IMG/VR virus record: IMGVR_UViG_3300036771_000101
Span: 1-64,000 of that record
Direction: 5' to 3' (one strand)
Source of the DNA: a virus
DNA: 64,000 bases
In this document: positions 15,762 through 24,224 of the stretch, piece after piece
Position numbering within the stretch: position 1 is the stretch's first letter
Layout of the letters: every line of letters begins with the position of its first letter
Position numbers and translations under genes: made by a program
Notes under the pieces: generated by a model
Database searches by the model: none
What the model saw: only the letters and a program-made list of their open reading frames with translations
What the model was told of the DNA's origin: nothing

Positions 15762-16048
15762 TGGCACGTCTAGGAAGATCCATTCCGAGGTTGATGTCGA
15801 AGGTTCGTGCCCCGGTCCAGAACATTCAGTCTTACAGCGAGATCAAGTATCCGGATGCTGCTCTGGTGCAGACGAATCTGACCGGGGCGCTGTCGACAGT
15901 TCAAGACGATCCGGACAACCCGGATGTGAACTGGATGACTTCGGCGGGGGCGATTGAGCTTCGAGTGTCGTTTCCCTCTCCGACGGGCACGCCGATCGCC
16001 GGAGCGAAATTGCAGACGTTCAGGATTCGCGTTCGGCCAGGGTCGTAG
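15761..16048 (+). CDS. Stand-alone copy of a fibre attachment module
   Basis: 95 residues. After a basic leader (ARLGRSIPRLMSKVRAP) comes a module PDAALVQTNLTGALSTVQDDPDNPD, then ELRVSFPSPTGTP and KLQTFRIRVRPG. The same module ends the protein at 38239 and begins the protein at 39081, so it is a mobile building block of this phage. As a separate small protein it may cap or dock a fibre. GC-rich and beta-rich, no membrane segment. Confidence 0.72.
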   Translation: MARLGRSIPRLMSKVRAPVQNIQSYSEIKYPDAALVQTNLTGALSTVQDDPDNPDVNWMTSAGAIELRVSFPSPTGTPIAGAKLQTFRIRVRPGS

Positions 16049-16054
16049 GCCGTC

Positions 16055-18574
16055 GTGGCTGCTATTACGAAGCGGGCCGGTGAAACGGTAGCGACGGGTA
16101 CGTCGAGTGTCGTAGCAACGGTTCCGTCCGCGGCAGTAACTGGCGATGTGCTGCTGTTCTATGCGGTCACGAACTCGGGGGCTACTCCTTCGGCTCCGGC
16201 GGGCTGGGAGCTTGTTCAGCAGCAAGCCAACAGCACCACCGTGAGCGGCTACGTGTTCGGGCGTGTGTCCGACGGCACCGAACACGGCACCAACGTCACG
16301 TTGTCCGGGTTGGCGACACACTCGGCGGGCTTCATTCAGGCATGGGCGAACTGCGACGTCACGACACCAACGATTGCCGCTGGAGGCAGCTGGTTAGGTC
16401 CGAAGTCCGCCAGAGCGAACGCTTCTGGAACGAAGGGCAGCACCTCGGTCACCCCGTTGGCGAATACGTGTGTGGTTCTCCTCTCCGACCATGTGCTGGC
16501 CGGTACGACCCACAACACATGGCTCGACGGCAACAGCAACGCCATGACCGAAGGCGACGCTGACGGTGGCGACGGCACGGTCTCGATCTGCAATGCCTTT
16601 CTGCTTCAGACGGCGAAGCAGGCAACCGGGGTTGGCACTTGGAGTCAGGCCAACAACGGCGCGGGCGTCGGCATGTGGATCACGCTCGTACCAGTTCTTC
16701 AAGCACCGACGCTTGTCTCGTATCAGGAGACAGCCAGCTGGGCTACGAGCCCGGGTGCTGGTGTCGCCAAAACCGTCCCTATCACGTGGCAGACCGGAGA
16801 TGTCGTTGTTGTCATTGGGCTGAATGGCGGTGGCACTGGAACGAGTTGGAGTGCTGTCACGTGCCCTGGGTTGTCGTTCACCACCCAGAAGAGTCTCTCG
16901 GGCTCGTCAACAGTGGATGGCTACATCAGCGCGGCGTCGGCTCCCGCTGCGGCGCCTGGAACGAGTCAGAACGTGTCCATGTCGGTCGCTGCGGTCACCG
17001 GCTGGGGTATGGGGGTGTGGGTTTGGCGGGGTTCTGACGGTGTTGGTAACTCGGCTGACACTCCTACGCCATCCAGCAGCACGAAAACGGCATCGCTGGC
17101 AACGGCTGTGCATTCGGCGGTGTGCTGGGGGTTTGACGATTTTGGTTCCAGTGCCACGCTTGGAACGATCGTGCCGACACCGACGGACACGAGGCAGCGA
17201 GCCAATATCTCTAACAACACCATCTATGTCGCGGATCTCATCGGCCAGACCTCGTCGCCTACGTCATACGGGCTGAGTGGGAGTGCCGGTGTCGGCCCGT
17301 GGCAGGGCGTGGCGACTGAAGTGGTTGGGACCGCCAGCGTTGGCCCTGCCGGTCCAACAGTTACCGCCGAGCTCTGGGAGAGCGGTTCGTTCGTCGCCAG
17401 CTTGGGTGTGGTGCAGATCACCGCTGAGAGCACGCTGTCTCTCACTTGGGATGCGAGTCTTCTGTCGGATCCGTCGGGAGCGGGTGTCGAGCTTCGGTTG
17501 ACGACGGACGTCGGCGCGGATATCGGGGCCATCGAGTGGCTCGATCTCTACGCGCCGCTGCCCGGCGGGCAAATCACGGACACGTTGACGACCGCTGATG
17601 TCGCGATTCGGACTGTTCACGACGGACAGGCCGTCACGGAGTCGCTTGTCACTGGACCCGAGGTCGCGGGTCGTTCCACCGCACCTCACCGCGGGACTTC
17701 TGACACCCACACTCCAGCAGACGCATCAGCGCGTACCGCGGCGCGAACCGTGGCGACAAGCGACAGCCTGTCGACGTCGGATACAGCGAACCGCCAGGCG
17801 ACAAATGCTCGGACAGTCCGGGACCAGAAACTCTCGCCCACCGAGCTCAACTTCTCGACCGGCTGGTACAACAAACAGAACGCCATCTTCAGCCAGTCAA
17901 TGGCTCAGAGCTACGACGGTGGGCCGTCTCTCCTCGTGCAGCAGGCAGTCGCGGGCACAGACCCCATTGTTTCAACGCCAGACGCTGGGATGCCGGTACG
18001 GGGCGGGCAGCCGGTCTACTACGCCTTCTCCTTCTACGGCACAGCCGCCGACTACATCGGGATGACGTTCTACGAATGGAACGCAGCCAAGACACTCATC
18101 AACACTCAGAACTACACCACTGGGCAGTTCGTACGCCTGGGCCAGTGGTACCGGTTCCCGAACCCCGCCACGGACAACATTGACTACAGTTGGTTTAACA
18201 CCAACAGCAGCACTCGGTATATCAGTTTCGGTCTGAGGGTCTCGTCGCCGTCATCGACTGCCGATAGCTACTACTTCGGCGGGGTGACGCTCCTCGGCGA
18301 CCCGGTCACGGTGTTCACGGACAGTCCGACTCGCGTTGTGTCCGAACCACGCTCGCTGACTGACACCGAAACACAGACGCTCACGCAGACGCAGACCTGG
18401 CAGATCGCCCGGCCGCTCTCTGACGCTCTTGTGGAAGTGGATTCCTCGCCGGTGACGGTTCATCTGGCTCGTGTGGCTGCTGCCGGAGAGTCGTTGGTGT
18501 TGGCCGACAGCGCGGCGACGGTGGTGGTGGGGGCCGGTGGGTACCAGGAGACATGGGGGATGGTATCGATATGA
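16055..18574 (+). CDS. Large modular fibre protein with Asp-Thr repeats and jelly-roll domain
   Basis: 839 residues, GTG start. Modules: a beta domain (1-210; VPSAAVTGDVLLFYAV, PAGWELVQQQ) and a second copy-like domain (220-425; VPITWQTGDVVVVIGL) of a type also at the start of the protein at 42802; a module (about 438-505; ELWESGSFVASLG, then GAGVELRLTTDVGADIGAIEW) also found in the protein at 39081; about four 20-residue Asp-Thr repeats (SDSLSTSDTANR); a carbohydrate-binding-like jelly roll (595-745; YYAFSFYGTAADYIGMTFY); and two more repeats at the end. A virion adhesin built by shuffling. Confidence 0.78.
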   Translation: MAAITKRAGETVATGTSSVVATVPSAAVTGDVLLFYAVTNSGATPSAPAGWELVQQQANSTTVSGYVFGRVSDGTEHGTNVTLSGLATHSAGFIQAWANCDVTTPTIAAGGSWLGPKSARANASGTKGSTSVTPLANTCVVLLSDHVLAGTTHNTWLDGNSNAMTEGDADGGDGTVSICNAFLLQTAKQATGVGTWSQANNGAGVGMWITLVPVLQAPTLVSYQETASWATSPGAGVAKTVPITWQTGDVVVVIGLNGGGTGTSWSAVTCPGLSFTTQKSLSGSSTVDGYISAASAPAAAPGTSQNVSMSVAAVTGWGMGVWVWRGSDGVGNSADTPTPSSSTKTASLATAVHSAVCWGFDDFGSSATLGTIVPTPTDTRQRANISNNTIYVADLIGQTSSPTSYGLSGSAGVGPWQGVATEVVGTASVGPAGPTVTAELWESGSFVASLGVVQITAESTLSLTWDASLLSDPSGAGVELRLTTDVGADIGAIEWLDLYAPLPGGQITDTLTTADVAIRTVHDGQAVTESLVTGPEVAGRSTAPHRGTSDTHTPADASARTAARTVATSDSLSTSDTANRQATNARTVRDQKLSPTELNFSTGWYNKQNAIFSQSMAQSYDGGPSLLVQQAVAGTDPIVSTPDAGMPVRGGQPVYYAFSFYGTAADYIGMTFYEWNAAKTLINTQNYTTGQFVRLGQWYRFPNPATDNIDYSWFNTNSSTRYISFGLRVSSPSSTADSYYFGGVTLLGDPVTVFTDSPTRVVSEPRSLTDTETQTLTQTQTWQIARPLSDALVEVDSSPVTVHLARVAAAGESLVLADSAATVVVGAGGYQETWGMVSI

Positions 18575-18735
18575 CGAGCCAGCTGGTGATCCGGATCGAG
18601 GGCTACCCGGATGAGGTGACGATGCCGGGTTTGGCGTTGGGGGCGGAGGTGGTGACGCCTACGGTGGAGGCGGAGGTTGTTACGAGCAGGGTGTCTGCCG
18701 ATATTGAGGTGCAGATCATCGTCGGAGGGCCGTGA
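18571..18735 (+). CDS. Small hypothetical beta-rich protein
   Basis: 54 residues from ATG 18571, which overlaps the previous stop by four bases; a longer start at 18553 is possible but less coupled. The sequence is almost all Val/Thr/Glu strands (VIRIEGYPDEVTM, EVVTPTVEAEVVTSRVSADIEVQIIV). A single small beta domain without Cys. It separates the first fibre block from the BppU-like and connector genes. Role unknown. Confidence 0.68.
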   Translation: MTSQLVIRIEGYPDEVTMPGLALGAEVVTPTVEAEVVTSRVSADIEVQIIVGGP

Positions 18736-19082
18736 TGGCGACAGAGACTGACATCGAGATTGTCGAAGACAATGACGCCGTCATCTTGTTCACCTGTCGC
18801 GTGGACGGGCAGGCGGTGGATCTGACCGGTGCATCGGTGAGTTTCTACTTGAAGCCCGATAAGGCCACCGAGGAAAATGCGCCAACAGTTGTCCATTACT
18901 CGACCGACGATGGTTCGATCGAGCTCCTACCGCAGACCGGGGCGACCCTGGGGCAGGGGCGGGTGTTGTTCGTCGGCACGGACGTTGCGAATCCAGCGAA
19001 GAAGAGATACAGACTCGACGCAACCATTGCTGAACGTCGATTGACGTATGCCTTCGGCAAAGTCGTCATCCAGGACGTGTGA
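18735..19082 (+). CDS. BppU N-terminal-domain-like baseplate protein
   Basis: 115 residues; ATG 18735 overlaps the previous stop by one base (GTG 18732 is an alternative). The order of strands VILFTCRVDGQAVDLTGASVSFYLKP and later GRVLFVGTDVANPAKKRYRLDATI matches the N-terminal domain of phage baseplate upper proteins (BppU), where this domain anchors side fibres to the baseplate. Here it is free-standing, so it may be an adaptor for one of the neighbouring fibres. Family call is by eye. Confidence 0.6.
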   Translation: MATETDIEIVEDNDAVILFTCRVDGQAVDLTGASVSFYLKPDKATEENAPTVVHYSTDDGSIELLPQTGATLGQGRVLFVGTDVANPAKKRYRLDATIAERRLTYAFGKVVIQDV

Positions 19083-19083
19083 C

Positions 19084-19575
19084 ATGGCCGTGGATCTCAG
19101 TGACCTCATCCCAAACTTGAAAGCACAGATCAACTCTCCTGGCACGGACGCGTATGCCAGCACGACGAACAACGAGTGGCTCACGAGACTTGAGAACGCG
19201 TTCTGGGAAGTTCGTCTTGACGGGCTGTTCACCAACTTCGTCGCGGCCGACGGCGAGATCACACCGATCGCTCCTGAGACCGCAGACCTGAGCAGAGATG
19301 CTCTTCAGTTGGTGATTTTGTACGCGGCGATGGACGTGGTCATGGCCCAGTTCCGATCGGTTCAGTCCGCGTTTAAGGCCGTGGCGGGGCCGGTCAGCTA
19401 CGAGACGCAGCAATCCGCCCAGCTTCTCCGCGAGGTGCTCGTCACTCTCCGCCAGCGCATCAAGGACGTCGTCTACAACCTGGCCTCGATCTACTACATC
19501 CGCACGGCCGTGCTGGACGCCGTCATCGAGCGGACCGATGCTCTGATCGACGGTGACAACTGGTGGATCCGATAG
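19084..19575 (+). CDS. Head-tail connector (adaptor-like) protein
   Basis: 163 residues from ATG 19084, directly after the previous stop; an upstream ATG (19048) would overlap. Mostly alpha-helical: EWLTRLENAFWEVRLDG, DALQLVILYAAMDVVMAQF, LREVLVTLRQRIKDVVYNL. Helical proteins of this size, first in a group of four small genes before the tail tube, are usually the adaptor that docks on the portal and starts the neck. The call rests on position and secondary structure. Assembly occurs in the cytoplasm. Confidence 0.65.
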   Translation: MAVDLSDLIPNLKAQINSPGTDAYASTTNNEWLTRLENAFWEVRLDGLFTNFVAADGEITPIAPETADLSRDALQLVILYAAMDVVMAQFRSVQSAFKAVAGPVSYETQQSAQLLREVLVTLRQRIKDVVYNLASIYYIRTAVLDAVIERTDALIDGDNWWIR

Positions 19576-19578
19576 CCC

Positions 19579-20055
19579 GTGGCTGAGAACTCCACCTTCG
19601 CGGCCGGGTTCGATGAGGCTGCCTTCCGCAATGCCATCGTGAATTCGATGCGCATGGGGATGGCAGTGAACCCGGCTGAGCAGCTGACGTGGTACTGGAA
19701 ACGGAACCAGACGTTCAACCCTCAAGACCGGACCGACCGGCCGTACAACTGGTCGCAGACCCCAGTCACGGACGCGCCGGGGAACCCAGATGAACCCGAC
19801 GGGTCGCTGGTGGTTGACTACGCCTTGGAGTTCACGTTCGCGAAGCGGTCTGGTGGGCGGGAGACGGCGCTTGGGCAACTCGATGCTGCGTCGGCGGTGG
19901 TGACGTTGATGGATGACGCCTACGAACTCGTGAAAACCGCCGACTACGCCATGATTGGAAACAGCCGTTACGAAATCGAGTTCACGGCTCCTGCCATTGG
20001 GTTGTTCAGCGTCGGTGTCTACCAGATCTATCTCCGCGCCGTGGACGAAGCATGA
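19579..20055 (+). CDS. Head closure or neck protein
   Basis: 158 residues, GTG start 3 bases after the previous stop. It has an N-terminal helix (AAFRNAIVNSMRMGM), a WYWKRNQTFNPQD segment and a beta-rich rest (VDYALEFTFAK, SAVVTLMDDAYELV, FTAPAIGLFSVGVYQIYL). A small beta-barrel protein between adaptor and tail terminator fits the head-closure (stopper) role. The stop overlaps the next ATG by four bases. Assignment by context. Confidence 0.6.
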   Translation: MAENSTFAAGFDEAAFRNAIVNSMRMGMAVNPAEQLTWYWKRNQTFNPQDRTDRPYNWSQTPVTDAPGNPDEPDGSLVVDYALEFTFAKRSGGRETALGQLDAASAVVTLMDDAYELVKTADYAMIGNSRYEIEFTAPAIGLFSVGVYQIYLRAVDEA

Positions 20056-20570
20056 CCGCGATCGAAGGTGGCCTGCGCGCTCGGCTGATCCGCGACAGCT
20101 TCGAGGAACTCGTTCGGGAGACGCTGCAGGCCCGTGGCTGGTTCGACTCGGGACGCGCTCATCTCCCGATCAACCTGCTCAGTGCTCCTGCGGCTTGGGA
20201 TCAGCCGATCGAGTACAACAGCCTCGCCGTGGTCGTGGAAGACGTCACCGACGAGGAAGGCGAGCTCGGCTCGAATCTCATGATCGACAGCTGGACGGCC
20301 TACGCCGATTTCTTCGCTGAAAACGAACAGGTCGGGATCCACCTCATCCACGACATCCGCGATTCGCTGCGTGGGAAGATCCCTTCCATTGGCAGAACCG
20401 GTGCGATCATGCCGGTGTACGACTTCACGTTGGCGACGCCGGTCGTGGCGTTCTACTGCAACATCGAGAACGTGATCACGGACCGTGCAGTGGGGTTCCC
20501 TCAGCCGTGGATGCAGTTCATGTACTCGGCACGGGCGATCCTGGTGGATGAGAACGACGTCGGCGCATGA
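20052..20570 (+). CDS. Tail terminator or tail completion protein
   Basis: 172 residues. It has the alpha-beta layout of tail terminators: an N-terminal helix (LRARLIRDSFEELVRETLQAR), then a central strand group (IEYNSLAVVVEDVTDE, LMIDSWTAYADFFAENEQVGIHLIHDIRDSLRG) where the strand-helix order matches the gpU/gp17-like fold, and a beta end. The position after the closure protein and before the tail tube agrees. Tail terminators stop tube growth and join it to the head. Call by context and fold pattern. Confidence 0.66.
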   Translation: MTAIEGGLRARLIRDSFEELVRETLQARGWFDSGRAHLPINLLSAPAAWDQPIEYNSLAVVVEDVTDEEGELGSNLMIDSWTAYADFFAENEQVGIHLIHDIRDSLRGKIPSIGRTGAIMPVYDFTLATPVVAFYCNIENVITDRAVGFPQPWMQFMYSARAILVDENDVGA

Positions 20571-20842
20571 ACCAGTACCAGGAGTTTCTCCGAAGACGGA
20601 AAGATCGGATCTGCGCCATCACTCTCTCCGCGGTGGAACGCGAGGTGCCTGACGGAGAGACGCGAGACCGACTCCGCAAGGTAATCCTCGACCAGATCAA
20701 CAACTTCTACAACGAAGCGATCGACGTGATCCACTCTCTGGATCCCGGAACGGTCGTGCTGAACCAGCTGTATCTGGAGCGGCTCGAAGGGAAACTGGAA
20801 GACATCCACGAGCTCGTGTTGCAGAACGGCAAACATGGCTGA
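20567..20842 (+). CDS. Small helical protein in the connector cluster
   Basis: 91 residues; ATG overlaps the previous stop. Two long helices with many charged residues (FLRRRKDRICAITLSAVERE, LRKVILDQINNFYNEAIDVI) and a C-terminal helix (YLERLEGKLEDIHELVLQ). It overlaps the next gene by 8 bases. Small helical proteins occur at this place in many siphoviruses without a known role. Confidence 0.68.
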   Translation: MNQYQEFLRRRKDRICAITLSAVEREVPDGETRDRLRKVILDQINNFYNEAIDVIHSLDPGTVVLNQLYLERLEGKLEDIHELVLQNGKHG

Positions 20843-21908
20843 GGGGAACATCTACTACGGCCCGCCGCAGCCGAGGGGCTATCAGGGCGAGTCGATGACC
20901 ATGAAGATCCGGGCGCAGGACGCGGCTCGGGCTCAAGTTGAGGCAGCCACAGCAGCCCAAACCGCCAAGGTGCTCTCCGAAGCGTCGATGGGTCTGACGC
21001 TCAACGTCGCCAACGGGTATCTCAACTCGGCTGCAGCCGGGATCGTGGTGGCGACAGGCACGGCCATCTCGATGGCTGAGGCGATCATGTCGCATGGGAT
21101 CAGTCCCGCCAAGCTCCTCGAAACGAACATCAGGATCTGCAAGCTGGCGCAGGATTCGATGCTCAGGGGTCTGGCGAATCGCACGCCGCGGCGAAGCCCT
21201 GCGTTGAGAGCGATGTATGCCTCCTACCGCAACAGCAACAGCAGCCAGCGGGCTTCGGGGGCGCTGAAGCGGGTGATCGGAGACGACAACTTCTACGAGG
21301 CGACGGTCCAGGGGATCCGTTTCATCAACACGAGTCTTCTCAACACCGAGGCGAAGCATTGGAAGCGGCTGAACTTCGGTGCGGGCAGCGGAGCGATCGC
21401 TGTCCCAGGCAAGTTCCAGCTGGACGTCGGTGGGCAGCTGATCGGCGAGGCGATTGGACTGAATCCAGATCCGCGGATCGGGTTCAACATGCCGCCGGGG
21501 TTCTGGCTGGGGCCGGGAGGGCAGCATCAGGCAGCAGGGTTCGCTGGGTCTGGCGTGTTCGTTCCGACAGGGAAGTGGCCCCGGTCGAAGAAGAAGTCGG
21601 GGATCGTCACGACCAACTTCATGGACGCTGGCGTGAAGAGGTTGGTTCGCGAGGTGGGGTTGCAGTACACGGCGTTGCTGGACGACTACGTCCGGGCGAT
21701 CGCCAACAGTGGGGTGGACGGATATTCGGAGGGGGCGGTGCGACTGCCTTCGGTCACGGTGCGGTCAGTGGCACCGCAGGTGGACCCTCGGCAGAAGGAC
21801 AAGATCAACGCGCGGCTCGCCTACTACAACGCTCACACGCCAGCGCGGAGTAATCCGTTGACGATCCAGGATCGTCGCCGTGGGAAGCCCTACAAGTTCA
21901 TCGTCTGA
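20835..21908 (+). CDS. Hypothetical protein before the tail tube gene
   Basis: 357 residues, unusual in size for the connector cluster. The N-terminal 110 residues are Ala-rich helices (DAARAQVEAATAAQTAKVLS, ATGTAISMAEAIMSHGI), possibly a coiled bundle; residues about 190-245 are Gly-rich with FGAGSGAIAVPGKF and MPPGFWLGPGGQHQAAG; the end is basic (RRRGKPYKFIV). There is no Cys-rich site. The Gly-rich centre could form a loop at a pore or an assembly interface. I do not recognise the family. It is the last gene before a terminator, so it closes the neck transcription unit. Confidence 0.72.
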   Translation: MAEGNIYYGPPQPRGYQGESMTMKIRAQDAARAQVEAATAAQTAKVLSEASMGLTLNVANGYLNSAAAGIVVATGTAISMAEAIMSHGISPAKLLETNIRICKLAQDSMLRGLANRTPRRSPALRAMYASYRNSNSSQRASGALKRVIGDDNFYEATVQGIRFINTSLLNTEAKHWKRLNFGAGSGAIAVPGKFQLDVGGQLIGEAIGLNPDPRIGFNMPPGFWLGPGGQHQAAGFAGSGVFVPTGKWPRSKKKSGIVTTNFMDAGVKRLVREVGLQYTALLDDYVRAIANSGVDGYSEGAVRLPSVTVRSVAPQVDPRQKDKINARLAYYNAHTPARSNPLTIQDRRRGKPYKFIV

Positions 21909-22022
21909 TCCTGCAGGATCGATGGGAACGACCATCGGCTGGGCGAGTTGAACGCATACGGCTGGGTGTCGATCTGAAGACGTGAGCATCAGCGCGTCAG
22001 CTGATCGGATCGTATCGAGTGG

Positions 22023-22056
22023 AAGGTCGGGGCCGACGAGGGGTGGCCCCGACCTT
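22023..22056 (+). terminator. Terminator between neck genes and tail tube gene
   Basis: AAGGTCGGGGCC (22023-22034) pairs perfectly with GGCCCCGACCTT (22045-22056), 12 bp with a 10-base loop and no T-tract. Upstream, the stop codon of the previous gene overlaps the perfect palindrome GATCCTGCAGGATC (21907-21920), followed by CGATGG/CCATCG (21920-21937). No clear promoter could be picked out. Confidence 0.78.
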
Positions 22057-22084
22057 GGCGCGGACTCCTCTCGACACCCGGCAT

Positions 22085-22124
22085 GTGCGTCGAGTGACGC
22101 ACTCAAGAGGAGGTAGTTCCACTG
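22085..22124 (+). promoter_or_regulatory. Leader hairpin, SD and CTG start of the tail tube gene
   Basis: GTGCGTC (22085-22091) pairs with GACGCAC (22096-22102) over a GAGT loop; the in-frame stop TGA (22095-22097) lies inside this hairpin. AAGAGGAGGT (22105-22114) is a near-perfect SD, and seven bases later comes CTG (22122). Between that stop and codon 183 there is no in-frame ATG, GTG or TTG, so the SD and position point to CTG as initiator. Confidence 0.75.
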
Positions 22125-23324
22125 GCTATCCGCTCAGGCGCCATTCTCCACGACGTCAACGGCTTCGTCATCGACCGGATCCAGACCGGCGGCGCGGGGA
22201 ACCTGAACATCCCCACCGAGAAGATCAACGAGCTCGGCAACTGGCAGACCGTCGCAACGATCCGCGACATCCCTGACCTCTCGTTCGACCTCGAATCCCT
22301 CGACGTCACCACCGAGATCGAATCGACGCTGCTCTACAAGAACCCCACCTCCGTCTCTCCCGGCGACGAGTTCGACTTCACTCTGGCGAAGCCCATCGAC
22401 GTCATCTCCCCGTTCAAGTCCGGGCCGGGAGCGTTCGACATCGTCCGAGGGCTCGCCCTGCCGTACCTCACTCTGGAGAGCGCCACCTACCGGTTCGGCA
22501 CCAAGGCCAACGCCACCCAGGCGTTCGCGCTGCGGGGCGACTCGATCTACTACATCCCGGGCACCCCGTACTACGAGGAGTTCTCGGCGTCGGGTACCGG
22601 CCCATACACCCTCGCCCACACGGCCATTCCGTACACCGAGCGGGGCGACACATTCCACGCTCTCGGGGTGTGCACGATCAGCGCCACTGGCGTGTACAAG
22701 CGGCTGTTCCACGGGTCGGACTACACCGACACCACCACCACGGTCACCCTTCTCGCGGCGGCTCCCGTCGGCGGCAAGGTCCGGATCGTCTACGGATCCA
22801 CGACGGCCGCAAACTATCCGCAGAGCGTCCACCAGGACGTGACCGTCAAGCCCGCCGCTGTCCGCGGCAAGGACATCGACGTCTACATCGGCACCACCGA
22901 CGCCACCCCCACCTTCACCCGGTGGACCGGTGTGCAGAACTTCGAAGTGGCCTGGAAGGTCACCCTCGACAACGACGAGGAATTCGGCAACTACCACTAC
23001 GTCGCGCAGGACTACGACTACCCGGACGTCAGCGGCACCATCACCGTCCGGTCCCGCGACCCGCAGGATCTGTGGGACAAGATCTACCAGGTCGCCAACA
23101 TCACCGGCACCCAAGTCGCAGGCCCCAACACTTCGGTGGGGCTCCCCATCGAACTGCGGATCAACAACCCGGACACCGGCGCTCGGATCAAGACGCTCTA
23201 CGTCCCGGACGCCCGGTTCACCCCGCCGCCGATTCAGGGTCGGGTGGCCCAGAAGCTCGAACCCCAGTTTGCTTTTACGTCTGACACGGGTGTGCTGAAG
23301 GTGTACGCCGGGGCTCGGCCCTGA
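22122..23324 (+). CDS. Major tail tube protein, CTG start
   Basis: 400 residues if started at CTG 22122: (M)AIRSGAILHDVNGFVIDRIQ. The frame is open from a stop at 22095 and carries strong protein character from its first codon, so the GTG at 22668 (a 218-residue version) cannot be the true start. The protein is beta-rich with the strand series of tail tube proteins (ETFNIP-like start NLNIPTEKINELGNWQ, then IRDIPDLSFDLESLDV), and has an inserted middle domain (about 145-245; YYIPGTPYYEEFSASG). It precedes the frameshifted chaperones and tape measure as tail tube genes do. Codons end mostly in C, unlike neighbours, a sign of high expression. Confidence 0.85.
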   Translation: MAIRSGAILHDVNGFVIDRIQTGGAGNLNIPTEKINELGNWQTVATIRDIPDLSFDLESLDVTTEIESTLLYKNPTSVSPGDEFDFTLAKPIDVISPFKSGPGAFDIVRGLALPYLTLESATYRFGTKANATQAFALRGDSIYYIPGTPYYEEFSASGTGPYTLAHTAIPYTERGDTFHALGVCTISATGVYKRLFHGSDYTDTTTTVTLLAAAPVGGKVRIVYGSTTAANYPQSVHQDVTVKPAAVRGKDIDVYIGTTDATPTFTRWTGVQNFEVAWKVTLDNDEEFGNYHYVAQDYDYPDVSGTITVRSRDPQDLWDKIYQVANITGTQVAGPNTSVGLPIELRINNPDTGARIKTLYVPDARFTPPPIQGRVAQKLEPQFAFTSDTGVLKVYAGARP

Positions 23325-23375
23325 TCAACGCTTCACGGAAATAGGACGCCCGCGAGGGCATACAAGGAGATGGAG

Positions 23376-24224
23376 ATGGCGAAGGCTCGGCGACGGTTGG
23401 AGGATCTCTACGTCATCGGTCGGGAATACACGGCTGAGGACGGGCAAGGCGAACCGGTCACGGTCTGGTTGCAGAAGATGTCCCCTCTGGATCACGAGAA
23501 GGCGATCCGGCGGGCTGGCGCGGCGAAAGCCAAGGTGCTGTTGGCCCGCCACGACAGAACCCACGAGATCTGGCAGGAGAGCTACGCCGACCTGACGGAC
23601 ATCGGGGGGCGGGATCAGCTGATCGAGTTCATCGCTTCGGAGGAGATCTCGAAGCTGCACGAGTCGGCGGAACGGGAGTTGGAGTTCTCGGAGGAATGGA
23701 CGAAGGACGACTATCTCGAAGGGTTGCGGGACGCGTGGGAGGTCGGCGAGCCTCCGTTGAGGGAGCAGTATCTCAAGGACTCCGAAGATCCGGAGGCTCG
23801 CCGGGTGTTCCTCGAACTGAAACGGTTCGCGGACTGTGTGAAGTCCAACGTCGACCCGGAGATCGAGAATCTGAAACGCGACTACGAGAACGCGTCGGAT
23901 GAGGAACTCCGCGACAAGGTGGTCGACAAGATCCTCGATCTGAAGAGCGGTCTGGCGTGGCTGCAGGAGTACCGGAAGTGCGAAGTGGCGTACGCCACAC
24001 GGGAACTCGGCAACCACGACGTCTACTACTTCCAGGAACGGCAGGCGGTCGATCGGCTCGCACCGCAGATCTTTGGCGCGTTGAGCACCGCCTACCAAGA
24101 GATGGTGGTGGAGATCCCCGAGGGAAAAGAATCGCCCAACACCCCCAATTCCTCGCCCTCGTCCGAACCGCCAAACGAGGAGGAGACCTCGCCTGTCTCT
24201 GGCCCCCAAGTTGTACGTCTGTAA
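23376..24224 (+). CDS. Tail assembly chaperone, short form (G)
   Basis: 282 residues. ATG 23376 is preferred because AAGGAG (23364-23369) is six bases upstream; ATG 23370 touches the SD. The protein is acidic and helical (ELEFSEEWTKDDYLEGL, RVFLELKRFADCVKSN) with a low-complexity end (Ser/Pro/Glu/Asn-rich). It lies between tail tube and tape measure. In siphoviruses two overlapping products, G and GT, bind the tape measure and chaperone tail tube polymerisation. A GGGAAAA site near the end allows the -1 shift to the second product. Confidence 0.85.
   Translation: MAKARRRLEDLYVIGREYTAEDGQGEPVTVWLQKMSPLDHEKAIRRAGAAKAKVLLARHDRTHEIWQESYADLTDIGGRDQLIEFIASEEISKLHESAERELEFSEEWTKDDYLEGLRDAWEVGEPPLREQYLKDSEDPEARRVFLELKRFADCVKSNVDPEIENLKRDYENASDEELRDKVVDKILDLKSGLAWLQEYRKCEVAYATRELGNHDVYYFQERQAVDRLAPQIFGALSTAYQEMVVEIPEGKESPNTPNSSPSSEPPNEEETSPVSGPQVVRL
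24122..24128 (+). promoter_or_regulatory. Programmed -1 frameshift site GGGAAAA
   Basis: The heptamer G GGA AAA is in the correct phase for the chaperone reading frame (codons at 24123 and 24126). A -1 slip continues at 24128 into the overlapping frame, which is open to 24460 and has no start codon of its own near the overlap. GGGAAAA is among the classical slippery sites of phage G/GT genes. Confidence 0.85.

Noticed and set aside
22668-23324. GTG start giving a 218-residue tail tube protein
   Set aside because: No SD before this GTG, and the coding frame continues 182 codons upstream to the CTG behind a strong SD.
24203-24209. Second slippery site CCCCCAA in the chaperone gene
   Set aside because: It is close to the end of G but does not fit the X-XXY-YYZ rule; GGGAAAA at 24122 fits it exactly.
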